From Amoebidium appalachense (taxonomy: Eukaryota; Ichthyosporea), in NCBI GenBank assembly GCA_963693365.1, contig CAVNZM010000018.1:1922001-1986000 (forward strand): a stretch of 64,000 nucleotides of DNA, written 5' to 3'. The notes under the pieces are model-generated. The model had not been told where the DNA came from and ran no database searches. It worked only from the letters and a program-made list of their open reading frames with translations. The position numbers and the translations under genes are program-made. This document shows positions 13,106 through 43,711 of this stretch, in pieces. Every line of letters begins with the position of its first letter. Position 1 is the first letter of the stretch.

Positions 13106-13640
13106 TAATTTCCCTGCACATGTGCTCTGATATCACCCCTGATGATGTGACCCGAAAAAGTTTCCAAACTCATGTTACCTACTCGTGCTTGAACATTGAA
13201 TATGTATGAAACTTTTTTTTATTTGGGGGGACAGGGATGGCAAACAAAAACAAAAAAAACAAAAAAACAAAAAAAAAAAACAGCAAATTCCAGAAAATCA
13301 TGCCTTTTTCGAATAAATATAATTCACACGGCAAAGCTAGACTTTTCCATTATAATAAAAGTAGGCCCATGATGAAATGTTTCGTTTCCCTCAGGACTAA
13401 ACATTTACTTGTTCTGTGAAAACATGATGAATTTGTAGTAGATATATTTCAGATATGTATGTATATATATATATTCTATGAGCAAAACATGCACCCTTAG
13501 CAGCTCCTATTAGTAGGATCCCCCCCTCAAATTCCACATTTGCGGTATTCAAACCGTAACATAAAAACCCTATATCCAAGCTACACCACATCACCCAAGA
13601 AAACACTCAATTCCATAAGAACCTCTCCCCCCCTAGCTCC
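12990..13640. other. No gene seen; poly-G at 13073-13103
   Basis: Unique AT-rich DNA with a G run and an A-rich stretch (13240-13280). It lies beyond the 3' end of the CoA-transferase gene. Confidence 0.6.
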
Positions 13641-13654
13641 TCGAAGTTTCCGAG

Positions 13655-13700
13655 GCAACCACTTAGTTCAAACCCCAGGCATTCAACTTCATGGTCACCC
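13655..13700 (-). pseudogene. Decayed copy 3 of the ACH1 C-terminal coding end
   Basis: Read on the minus strand, this segment encodes MKLNAWGLN followed by a stop. The functional end at 13964 encodes MKLNSWGFN and stop. Upstream of that the frame is shifted. It is the most distant and most decayed of three tandem copies of the gene's tail. Confidence 0.7.
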
Positions 13701-13716
13701 TCCCAATCCATTTTAC

Positions 13717-13754
<38 letters not shown>

Positions 13755-13821
13755 ACCACCACCACCAAAACACGCACACACACCCAGCTCCACGCACCAC
13801 AACAATTGCCCAGGCACGCAT

Positions 13822-13915
13822 TCAGTCAAACCCCCACGAGTTCAATTTCACGATACCATTCTCCTCCCAGTTACGACATCTTTCAAACCCATGGGAAACC
13901 TGGCGTGGTTCCTTT
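13822..13915 (-). pseudogene. Copy 2 of the ACH1 terminal-exon coding end, frame intact
   Basis: On the minus strand about 30 codons align without gaps with the last 30 codons of ACH1. The copy reads EPRQVSHGFE then NWEENGIVKLNSWGFD and stop. The gene reads [10 protein letters not shown] then [16 protein letters not shown] and stop. Several differences are synonymous (AAG/AAA, CTG/TTG, AAT/AAC). It may be an alternative last exon, a paralogue remnant, or a duplicate fragment. No acceptor site with matching phase was identified. Confidence 0.8.
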
Positions 13916-13963
13916 AGAAGCCACCCCTTTCCCCCTCCATCCAAAAAGTTTCAGTGCATCCAT

Positions 13964-23071
<9,108 letters not shown>

Positions 23072-23173
23072 GGTTGATAGTTGATGCAATCTGAGGGTGT
23101 ATAGGGGCGGCTGTTAGCAAATCGTTGAAGAAGTTGAAGTTGAGGATTGATGGTGTTGTGGTGTTGTGCGTGT

Positions 23174-23227
<54 letters not shown>

Positions 23228-23677
23228 GGCTGGGTGGGTAGGTTTTTTGTGTGCGTGTGCGTGTGTGCATGGTTCGGAAGGTAGGTAGGCGTGGGTTCGT
23301 GGTGAATTTGCGTGGTTTTGCTGAAAGGGAGAGGGTGGAAAGGGAGATCCAAGTCTGAATGTTGAGACTAAGAAAACGGCAAGGAGACCAAGTAGAGACG
23401 TGTGCTGGCTGAGGTAAGACACTTGCCCAATAGGCAGAAACTAAAGAATACAGGAAGTTTGAACGGTAGAGAGCTTCGTCAAAGGCCACCGAATAGAAGG
23501 GTGGCGGTGGGGGAAACGAGGGGGCGGGGGGGGAATGGGGAGGGAGAGAGGGGAGAGGAGAGTATTCGAAAAGTGCTTGGATAACTACCTAAAATCACAA
23601 AACCCACAAAAATTAAAGTATAAGAGAGTACTACTATATGGTGTTGGTAGCCAAACCTATGTAAGCCATGAGAAACA

Positions 23678-23713
<36 letters not shown>

Positions 23714-23760
23714 ACACAAAGAGATGGGGAAACAGAACCTTCCAAACACGGGCTGGAATG
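23072..23760 (-). other. Probable ACH1 5' leader region with (GT)n and poly-G
   Basis: The stretch lies between the ATG at 23071 and the TATA-like site near 23790. It contains (GT)n then poly-G (23168-23226) and (CA)n (23683-23709). No upstream coding exon is recognised. Confidence 0.5.
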
Positions 23761-23785
23761 CACTGAAAAAGAAGGGAGTCCAGGA

Positions 23786-23837
23786 TTTATATAGGGGCAG
23801 TCAAAAACCTGGAAGCCAATTATAATGTTCCACCAAT
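23786..23837 (-). promoter_or_regulatory. Candidate ACH1 promoter: TATA box and two CCAAT boxes
   Basis: On the minus strand TATATAAA (23793-23786) is preceded by inverted CCAAT motifs at 23816-23820 and 23833-23837. The spacing and the gene direction fit a core promoter about 0.7 kb upstream of the start codon. The function is inferred from motifs only. Confidence 0.5.
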
Positions 23838-24660
23838 CACAAAGTTGTTCTAGAACGTCGGCGTACTTTGAAGCTCTGATAATTTGTTTTTAAAAAGCTG
23901 TAAAATGAAGTGCAGCCCATCTAAAATATTTAAAATAGAACAGAGTTTGATAAGCTTATGTGATTGGCCAACACCTCTATGAACCACCAAACACCAATGT
24001 AACTGCTATATATAGCAATTTCACACAAAGAGAACACACTGACAGGGTTGATAATGATTGTTGTCAGTATTCCATCGTAAAATCAGTTTTGTGGAATTGG
24101 AAAGCTCCCTAGTTGGGCCCCTCAACAGGCTTTCCCTTATACCATTTACGGGAAGCTTTAAAATTTTCAACCGTATAACAGAATTTCTCGTCACCAAGCG
24201 GCTTCCCGGAGGCTCCAGCACTTCGAACAAAGCAGGCGGACCTTGCGAACGGTTCAGGTGGTTGTGTAAGAAGGTATGATATGCCATGAATTCTGGAATG
24301 TTTATTCTACCACGACCTGTAAGATTTTGGCCACTTGCGAAAATCGTGCCAGGTGGTGGTGTACGGTTTTTATGTCATACAAGTTCTGTGAACTTCTGTC
24401 CAATCATTTTGACACCAAAAGTATGCTCCGATTGGGTTGATTGGTCCATGTTTATGCATTGGTGTGTCTGGCTCAAGCAGATAAAATACGTTCGGTACTG
24501 GTCAAGGTCGGTTGCTGCCGATGATTGGCTTAGCTTTCCCTCGTTATCACCTCATTAGCGTTGCGATTGGGTAGATCTATTTCAGGAATGTTAAAAAGTG
24601 TCTATACGTTTAGCGATTGGCTGTTTATCGTGTAAAGCGAATCCCCCAACACTTCTAAGT
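23838..24660. other. CCAAT/ATTGG-rich intergenic DNA
   Basis: GATTGG or CCAATC occurs near 23961, 24399, 24430, 24438, 24522, 24563 and 24614. Two overlapping short ORFs at 24021-24287 are not supported by any family. Confidence 0.5.
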
Positions 24661-25890
24661 GGGGGGCGATCGTTTGTCCGTACTACTAGTACCTGCGCTC
24701 CCGGGAATTTAGATCCCGTTTCCAAATGTATGTAACAGTATGTAACTAGTAACTACGGAAATTTGAGCCTCGTTATACCAAAACACCCATATTTCGTGTG
24801 GAAGTTATTGATTTCTATTATATGTAGAACCACATGCAATCCTATGTCTGCAACGGAATTTTATGTGGCCTAAATGTCGAAAAGGGAAAATCGTAAATCC
24901 GCTGTTACACTTTTTTCTTTTGACTCGGTTTTATTGATCCGTTGATGAAGGCAACGTGCAGCCACAGGCTACATAACCACCAATAGAACTGAAAAAGCCA
25001 AAGCTACGAAATAAAAATAAAGCGACAAGTGACAAAGGACACCAGCAGGCAAAACCTTAAGTGTACGTGTATGCATGAAACTAGTTTGCTCCAACTAGTC
25101 ATATGCATCGATGTTGACCAGACCACACTCCGCAAGAAGACATCATTACTGCTGCTTCCCAAAAGGCCCCCCTACAAAACCTACCGAGGCACAGCAAGCA
25201 AGTCAGCCTCTAAAAGAGCAATGCAGCAAATCTGAGCTAAAAAACAATCGCAACGGGGCCGGCCCCTAGATAACCCGGAGAAACTGCATCTAGCTCTCTC
25301 ATAAGGTGGCCTAGTTGTGGCACTGACACACAGAAAAACACAATTACAGAATGCATGCAAGCTAACCCGGTCATTGCCATACGACTGGAGGCTAAGTGTC
25401 GTATCCTATTATGTATGTACTAGAGACGCGGCACTCTACTAAGTGTACACACACGAAAAGGAACGAACGTGTACAGAAAAACGGTAAAGTTTATTCAGAC
25501 CAGGCTCCGACGGGCAAACTTAGATCCGTACGGAATCAGACTAAGTTACCACTGAGGCCATCAAGGCCGTGCCCTCAAAGATCATCATCACCTGGCCCCC
25601 TACGATGCCACATTCCAAACATTCCGATCTACTTTTATCGTGCGCCTGCACGAGCTAAGTCGATCTACTCAACTAATATATTTATCCATGTCTCACCCCT
25701 CACCCTCCCCCTAGTGGCACCGCAGAGTCTAAATCTACATTTCATACTATCCTCCCCCCCCCTCCCTCCCCCCTTTCCTCTACATCTAAATATATAAATA
25801 CGTTTGGCAACATACACTATCAAACCTTGCCAATACTTACAAAAGGGCTTCTGCCCGAACAATCACATTCCTAAGTCCTCCTACGATCTA
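24661..25890. other. No gene seen
   Basis: Unique DNA of mixed composition with short ORFs only, and C/T-rich at 25680-25785. It lies between two divergent genes. Confidence 0.5.
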
Positions 25891-26426
25891 TCCTACACAC
25901 TAATTAGAATTCTATTGGTCGGCTGTCCCAGCTGACGTGGTCCTGCCCTGCGCCGGCAGAGGCAAGATGATGCACGCAGCTGCACAGCTATCTTGAGGCC
26001 TCGGACTTGATCTTGATGATCTGTGGACCCGGGCCACCGTGACCCCCCCCCCCCCCCCCCCCCCGATCTCGATCGTAGACTTAGGCTAATCTGCTGAGAC
26101 GGATTAGTATATGTCACTAAGGACTGCCAGTGGCAGTCACTTGGAAAGCTCCCCGACGACCAAGTAGCCGCCCCTCCACTCACGCAGCGCAGAAGTAGCT
26201 GAAGAAGTTGCAGCAGCCCACCGCCATAGGTCGCGCAGAAGCGTAGACAGCGTGAGTAGAAGTTACCATAGGTTGCAGTGGACCACCAGGCGTTGAAGAA
26301 ACCACTTCTGAAGCGAGAAACTCCATGAAAGGGAGATGCCCCCACACTCTCACAGCAGTAGGAATACACCAGGCCACACCACACACACGCTGCAGTCACG
26401 TTCCCCTGAGTGGGACTCCCTCCCAC
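25891..26426. other. No confident gene; poly-C at 26044-26063
   Basis: A 178-codon open frame on the minus strand (26429-25893) crosses the C run and has low-complexity composition. It is not accepted as a gene. Confidence 0.5.
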
Positions 26427-26830
26427 CACAAAAAGAAGAAACGAAAACCTTTATATACCTGCAATGGTGAAGAATCGGGAATAAAAGTTGACGTGACAGC
26501 TAAGAGATCGAAGTGAAAGAACAGTGAAGTCCCCCCACAAAAAGAAGAACCGAAAGCCTTTATATACCTGCCATGGTGAAGAATCGGGAATAAAAGTTGA
26601 CGTGACAGCTAAGAGATCGAAGTGAAAGTGAAGTCCCAAAGAAGAAACAAAAGCCTTTATATACCTGCCATGGTGAAGAATCGGGAAAAAAAGTTGACGT
26701 GACAGCTAAGAGATCAAAGTGAAAGTGAAGTCCCAAAGAAGAAACGAAAGCCTTTATATACCTGCCATGGTGAAGAATCGGGAAAAAGGTTGACGTGACA
26801 GCTAAGAGATCGAAGTGAAAGTGAAGTCCA
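26427..26830 (-). repeat. Four tandem ~97-109-bp units, each with a TATA-like box
   Basis: Units start near 26427, 26536, 26637 and 26734. On the minus strand each reads a pyrimidine-rich segment, then CACCATGGCAG (CACCATTGCAG in one) and GGTATATAAAGGC. The TATATAAAGG element and the ACCATGG-AG/GT arrangement are preserved in three or four units. Confidence 0.9.
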
Positions 26831-27460
26831 CACATACGACTCGCCCCACAAATATGAGTTTTTGGGGATCCATAAAGCAAATCCGTTTTTTTCACATACC
26901 GCATTCCATCCAGCATGCCATCGATCTAGCTTGAATGTGGGCCTTCGTAACACCCCTGGTCGTTTTGGGTGGAATGCGGGTGCCTCCGGGTGGAATGCTG
27001 CTTAAAACAAACCGATAATAGCAACGTGGCAAAATAGAAATCTTTAGAAGTGGCCAATCATATCGCCTAGTTACACAAATCCCTGGATAAATAACGAGTA
27101 ACGTTGAGGTCCCTACACCGCTACCTCCGCTTCGCAACATGGGCCAGCTTTCAAAGTTCCGACGCGTTGAAGACTTTACCTGGTAGAGTTTATAGTGGGA
27201 CATCGTTAAGCTACATTTATATATGACTGATTCTCACCTGCCTTTGTCTCGAGCGACTCCATATTCTACTATTTACAACACACTGTTCTCAGTTGTGTGG
27301 CAGCACTTGCCTACACAGAGCTTTCAGCCACATGCCTTGTGTTCATTAATCTTTTACGTTGTCTCTAGATTTTAGAGATCCCGAAACTTTATTCGAAGGA
27401 TCGAAGTGATAGCATCGTATCAGTTTCAGGCTTTAAAGTGTCCACTGCCGATTTCTAAAA
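26831..27460. other. Upstream region of the PGAP2-like gene
   Basis: No ORF is supported. The segment contains CCAATCATATCG (27055) and the sequence leading to the ATG at 27461. No clear TATA box was found. Confidence 0.5.
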
Positions 27461-37407
<9,947 letters not shown>

Positions 37408-37689
37408 TCTAAAGGGTAATTTTAGCCCCCCTCCCCCTCCCCCCCCCCCTCCCCCCCCCCCCCACCACCACCGCCACCACCACCACCACCGCCACCACCC
37501 TCCCCACCAACCCCTTCCTTTGCACACTTGTGCGTGTTCTGGTTTCTTAAAAAGAACTGCATTGTTGTTGTCCGTTGTAAACATGTACTTCGTATTCTGT
37601 AACTCACACATTTGTACAAACTTCCCCCCCCCCCCCCCCCCCCCGGCTCCCACCCACCCACCCCCCCCCCCCCCCCCCCCCCCAAGTTA

Positions 37690-37975
37690 TGCATAACAGT
37701 ATCTGAGATGGGTTTCGTTAACGAGGTGAATAGGTCGAAACTCGGGTACTGTGGATGACGTGGGCCCCCCCTGAGGATGGGCTCTGCTTATTATGCATAC
37801 TCTTTATGTATGGCTTGCATTCTGCATCGTGTTATCCGTTTGTTCTTGTGTACTTCGTACTTTTTGACGCATTCAAAACCCCCCAAGTTATGCATACTCC
37901 TGGTGTGGCTTGCACTCTGCCTTGTGTTGTTCGTAATGAGTGTGTACTTCGTACTCTAACGCGTTCTAACCAACC
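37690..37975 (-). repeat. Dispersed repeat R3, partial copies
   Basis: 37690-37880 repeats the left half of 33851-34249 in the same orientation (GTATCTGAGATGGGTTTCGT, GGATGGGCTCTGCTTATTAT, TTGACGCATTCAAAA). A second, diverged head follows at 37885-37975 (AGTTATGCATACTCCTGG to TAACGCGTTCTAACC). Both heads end at C runs. Confidence 0.85.
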
Positions 37976-38089
37976 ACCCCCCCCCCCACCTTCAACACAC
38001 GTGCACACACCAGAAGATCGTCTTGGACCTTTGAGGTTTCATTCGATTTTTAACGATTTTTGTTGTTTGTTAGTTTTATTGTTTTGGGG

Positions 38090-38091
38090 GG

Positions 38092-38179
<88 letters not shown>

Positions 38180-38269
38180 ACACGGAAAGGTGGGGGGCGA
38201 GGGAGAGGGGGACGGGAGGATTTTTTTCCTCATTGGTTTTGTCTTGAGCTGTGTCTTTAATTCCCGCCC

Positions 38270-38300
<31 letters not shown>

Positions 38301-38367
38301 TGCCTAGCCCGCCCCGCCCCTACTGACACACTTGCACTCGCTCCAATACACCACACACACGCGCGCG

Positions 38368-38443
<76 letters not shown>

Positions 38444-38445
38444 TA
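38090..38445. repeat. Poly-G, poly-C and (CA)n block
   Basis: About 80 almost pure G residues (38093-38177), about 31 C (38270-38300) and (CA)n (38369-38440). No gene is seen downstream of PGAP2. Confidence 0.96.
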
Positions 38446-39660
<1,215 letters not shown>

Positions 39661-39677
39661 CATTCACCGACCCATGT

Positions 39678-39724
39678 CCACCAAGGCCTCCTAAATAGCA
39701 CATCTATTTAGGAGGCCTTGATGG
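39678..39724. other. Strong hairpin with a 17-bp stem
   Basis: CAAGGCCTCCTAAATAG faces CTATTTAGGAGGCCTTG across the loop CACAT. Pairing resumes for three more bases after one mismatch. The context is intergenic DNA between PGAP2 and the LINE. Confidence 0.9.
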
Positions 39725-40243
39725 CCACCCCTAGTCAGGCACGTGAATGCCTACACTGACGCGGTACGTGACCGGGCGTGAAACTGGGCCAAATCATCAC
39801 TGAGCATGCACGTGCGTGTACACACGTAGCACGTGCATATGTGCACGAGTGACACGTGACGTACGCACGCACACACACACACAGGCACACGTTGCCAGCT
39901 GAGCTACGCAATGGTCAAGTGATGTTTGCAATTGTACCCCTTGCTTGGGTGGTATACACTGTAGTAGTAGACGGGAAAAGAACTATTAATAATAAGAAGA
40001 AGAATATTTACAAAATTATATAATCGAAGCGCGGAAAAAGTGCGTCTTGGCAACGTCCTGGCCTCATATTAGGAAAAATGCAACAACATTCGAAAGTTCT
40101 CAAAAGTTCTCCAGTACCAGACCACTGCGGTGATTCACAAATATGCCATTCAAGAAAGGGTTCGAAACTTATATGTGTTTTTTCTCTAGTCAGGGTAACC
40201 TAATACATACTCGTAGCGTCTAAGGGCGTACCTACTATATAAA
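39725..40243. other. No gene seen
   Basis: Unique DNA leading up to the LINE. It is AT-rich from 39960 onwards. Confidence 0.6.
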
Positions 40244-42991
40244 ACGGAGCGTGCTATCCCTCGGAGCGTGCTATCCCTTTAGCAAGGTATGTCCAAAGTC
40301 ACACTTTGCGGTTCCCTCAAATATCCCATGCCCACAACACCGACTGGGGAGTGGCCTTTTGGCCATCAACCATGTCAAAACTCTCTCTCCCTCCTAACCT
40401 CTCTAGGTCATCTGACCACTCTCCTATCCTTTTCCTACCTAAGATCTCCCTTGATCTGCTCCCCCCTCCCCCTCCCACCTTTCGCCTCCGTCTATCCCAG
40501 CTTAAGTCACAGTGGGGTAGAGTTGATGTATGTGTATGCTATGCTACGAAACACCCTATATATATGCGCCTATTAGAATCTGCACAAGCCAGGCCAGATT
40601 CACATCTCGTACTAGATACATGCACTAACTTTATTGTTGATGATTTGATAGATCTCGGTGATTATGCTGGCGGTGGTAGGAAGGAATATCCCGATGCTCT
40701 CTTGTTACCAAACACCACTCCCGCTAGACTAGGTGAACCCCTGTCTCAAAAGGAAAGCTTGCGCCGGCTTGCTAGTATGAATCGATTTGGCCCCCCTGCT
40801 CGTATTATTGGTGATACCACTGGAGACCCCCTCATAGACTCTGATAAGTATTTCTCGGAACTGTTTAAAGATAGGACCCCCGCTCAGAAACCTATTGTGT
40901 GGCCTGTAGACCCATCTATCCCCATAGAATCGATCCTCCCCTTTTTCAGTCCCGATGCCATATGGTCTGTGATATCTAGTTATAGCTCTAGTAAGTCTTG
41001 TGGACCTGATGGACTCCCTGCTGGGTTTCTTAAAATCCTTGTTCCCTCCTACCCACAAAAGGAAAGTGATCGTGCTATTAAACCTGATCTTACTATCATG
41101 TTAAGCTCTCTCTTTTCTTGGTGTGTTAAATGTGGACATGTCCCGTCATCTTGGTTAGATACCTTAGTGATCCCCATAGTTAAGAAGGACTCTGAGGGCC
41201 CCATATCATCCTTTCGCCCCATTACACTAACCCAGGTTGTTCGTAGATTCTTTGAAGCTTGCTTACTTAGGTTATTTGCACATCACCCTAGGTTTCAATC
41301 TATTCTTCACATACACCCATGCCAATCCGCTTTTCGTAAAAACAATTCATGTTATGTTCAAATAATGGCACTGCACGATTCTATGCAAGTTGGTGCACAA
41401 TATGTTGGCTTTATTGATTGGAAAACTGCTTACGATTCTGTCTCCCCTGGTCTCCTATGGGAAAAGCTTGCTGCACGGGGTGTACCACACTGCATTGGTG
41501 TTCTGTTAGAAGCACTCTTGTCTCAAACCTATGGTAGAGCTGTGGTTAATGGGCATCTTTCATATGGTTTTGCTCGTACTAGAGGTCTCTTGCAGGGTTC
41601 ATTGCTTAGCCCCTTTTTGTTTAACCTATTTATAGATGATTTGGCTGTCAAGATTTACGCCGAAAACGATGACCCTATTAATAACTTTCCGCCTGCACTT
41701 CTCTATGCTGATGATCTGTCCCTCCTTGCCCGTACCCCTAGACGCCTGCAAAGATTGTTCGATGTAGTGTCAGAGTGGTGCAAGGCAAACCTTATGATCC
41801 TTAACATAGACAAATGTGGTGTTCTTGTACCTGATATAGCTAACAATTTACACACATTTACATTATCATCTAAACCTGTACCTATAGTTCCAGAATACAA
41901 ATATCTTGGTGTTCCGGTTGATTCTGTTGGTGTTATGTTTCCCCATATGGTCGAAAAGAGGGTAGAGTTGGCTCGTAAGCGGTTAGCTTTCTTCTCGGCT
42001 AATATTTTTAAAGACACACCCCTCCATCCTTCTATTAGACTTACATTTATTCGCACTTTTGTCTTCCCGGCATGTGAATATGGTTTACCCCTTCTCGCCG
42101 CTTGGATCAAGAAAGAGAGAACTAGAGCGCTTAAACCCTTGGCAAATTTCCTTGAAGCAGAAGTTGCCTCCTTTCTATCTAACAACTGTTGTAAACCTGG
42201 GCCTGTAACGCTCTCGATATATGGTCTGGTCCCAATAGCTGCTAGAGTATCCTATCTCGCGCTGAAATTCAATAAGCACATAAGCCGCTTAAAGAAGTAT
42301 TTGCCCTCCCACCCTCTCTTCTCTATCCGACCTGTCCCCTCCTCACCTCTCCCCTCTTTCCTCCCCTCTCTCTCCCCTTCTCCCCTGGGCACAAATACAA
42401 ATAAACCCCGCAATAGTGTGTGTGTGACTTTGGACTGCCACTTACTTATTAAACATGTACACAATCACAAGATAATCACGCAATATAACAAATGGAAAAA
42501 GATACCACACGACACTAGACCCGATGAAAGCATACACCTTGAAAAACTAAGCCTTATGTCTCGTTTTATATATACTGACCGCCTCAACCATATTGCCAAA
42601 TATGGCACTCGCAAGTGTATAACACCTAAATACATATTACCTTCCTGTAGAACTGGTCTTTCTCTAGCTGATGGTATTATTGATCAATTACCACGCTTTT
42701 ACTGTACACGTGCTATACAGTGGAGATCTAATAAGTATAAGGTGGCATCATTTGCATGCCCAAACAACACACACACACACCAGTTTAACCGGTCATGTAT
42801 CGCCAAATGTAGTTTGATAGACCACATAATACCGCAACACACACACGTCACATTCACAACAGACACCCAGAAAGATAGCCTACCTGTAAATTACAACATC
42901 CTTGATTTTATACTAAACACGCGTAACTACGACCTGTTTATTAGATGTATTGATTGGCTTGAGAAACACATCACTACAAAATTATAGCGCA

Positions 42992-43058
<67 letters not shown>

Positions 43059-43090
43059 CCAGCTGATACCGAGTGTCCCGAGGGGAGCCC

Positions 43091-43154
<64 letters not shown>

Positions 43155-43350
43155 GGGGAACCCCAACTAATTGATTTCTCCTTGTAGTCTTTATGGTGTC
43201 TCGTAGAGAAAGTAAACCCTGATATATAGTCACCACTCGACATCTATGTACGTGATCATGATATACCGCTGAGGGGATATTCCGAGCAAAACCCCCCCCC
43301 CCCATACCTGAGACTGGTTCTCTTTGCCTCGAGTAAACAGCGTAAACCCC
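40244..43350 (+). mobile_element. Non-LTR retrotransposon (LINE), 5'-truncated
   Basis: It carries one long ORF (separate entry), (CA)n just after the stop codon (42995-43057), a ~60-nt poly-A (43095-43153) and a further ~195 bp also present in the second copy at 9621-10979. The left edge is marked by a perfect 17-bp tandem duplication of CGGAGCGTGCTATCCCT (40244-40277). No LTRs were found. Confidence 0.88.
40306..42987 (+). CDS. LINE ORF: endonuclease C-terminal remnant and reverse transcriptase
   Basis: The frame of about 893 codons is open from 40243 with no ATG near its start, so it looks 5'-truncated. Residues 20-45 (WPSTMSKLSLPPNLS then SSDHSPI) match the end of an APE-type endonuclease with its SDH motif. 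The RT domain follows: SSKSCGPDGLPAGFLK, FRPITLTQVVRRFFE, QSAFRKNNS, motif A FIDWKTAYDSV (catalytic Asp371), motif B RGLLQGSLLSPFLFNLFIDD, motif C YADD at 467-470, and YKYLGVPV. The C-terminal 250 residues are family-specific, with a Cys/His-rich part (CTRAIQW, CPNNTHTH, CIAKC). No RNase H is recognised. Catalytic residues are intact. The element as a whole may not be autonomous because the endonuclease is incomplete. Confidence 0.92.
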   Translation: MRFPQISHAHNTDWGVAFWPSTMSKLSLPPNLSRSSDHSPILFLPKISLDLLPPPPPTFRLRLSQLKSQWGRVDVCVCYATKHPIYMRLLESAQARPDSHLVLDTCTNFIVDDLIDLGDYAGGGRKEYPDALLLPNTTPARLGEPLSQKESLRRLASMNRFGPPARIIGDTTGDPLIDSDKYFSELFKDRTPAQKPIVWPVDPSIPIESILPFFSPDAIWSVISSYSSSKSCGPDGLPAGFLKILVPSYPQKESDRAIKPDLTIMLSSLFSWCVKCGHVPSSWLDTLVIPIVKKDSEGPISSFRPITLTQVVRRFFEACLLRLFAHHPRFQSILHIHPCQSAFRKNNSCYVQIMALHDSMQVGAQYVGFIDWKTAYDSVSPGLLWEKLAARGVPHCIGVLLEALLSQTYGRAVVNGHLSYGFARTRGLLQGSLLSPFLFNLFIDDLAVKIYAENDDPINNFPPALLYADDLSLLARTPRRLQRLFDVVSEWCKANLMILNIDKCGVLVPDIANNLHTFTLSSKPVPIVPEYKYLGVPVDSVGVMFPHMVEKRVELARKRLAFFSANIFKDTPLHPSIRLTFIRTFVFPACEYGLPLLAAWIKKERTRALKPLANFLEAEVASFLSNNCCKPGPVTLSIYGLVPIAARVSYLALKFNKHISRLKKYLPSHPLFSIRPVPSSPLPSFLPSLSPSPLGTNTNKPRNSVCVTLDCHLLIKHVHNHKIITQYNKWKKIPHDTRPDESIHLEKLSLMSRFIYTDRLNHIAKYGTRKCITPKYILPSCRTGLSLADGIIDQLPRFYCTRAIQWRSNKYKVASFACPNNTHTHQFNRSCIAKCSLIDHIIPQHTHVTFTTDTQKDSLPVNYNILDFILNTRNYDLFIRCIDWLEKHITTKL

Positions 43351-43711
43351 CTATGTTGTATAGACTCTGGCACAGGCATCCAAAAAAATAGGTAATGCCG
43401 GATCAACCAATCACAATGCTCCTCTGCACCACGAAGACGGTCTTCGAGATCTTCAGTACTTTCACTAAGTGGCTCCCTAAACCAAACGTCATGCAAGACA
43501 TGTTGGTAGAAGGAAGACACATTTTCAGGAAGACACAGTACTGACTGGGCTTGTAAATATCTGAATCGCTAATTTTTTTGTTTCACTAATTCCTTAAAAA
43601 GGATTGGGTCGAGGAGAACCCTGGGTAAAATGAATACTAAGTGTATTGCAATATTGTGTATCCGGATTTTTTAAATTTTTGCTCATTCAGGTTGTCCGAT
43701 GTATTTTTGGG
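43351..43711. other. No gene seen
   Basis: Unique DNA between the LINE and the inverted-repeat element. It contains CCAATCACAATG at 43401. Confidence 0.6.

Noticed and set aside
25893-26429. 178-codon minus-strand frame
   Set aside because: It crosses a poly-C run, has no recognisable domain, and overlaps non-coding-looking intergenic DNA.
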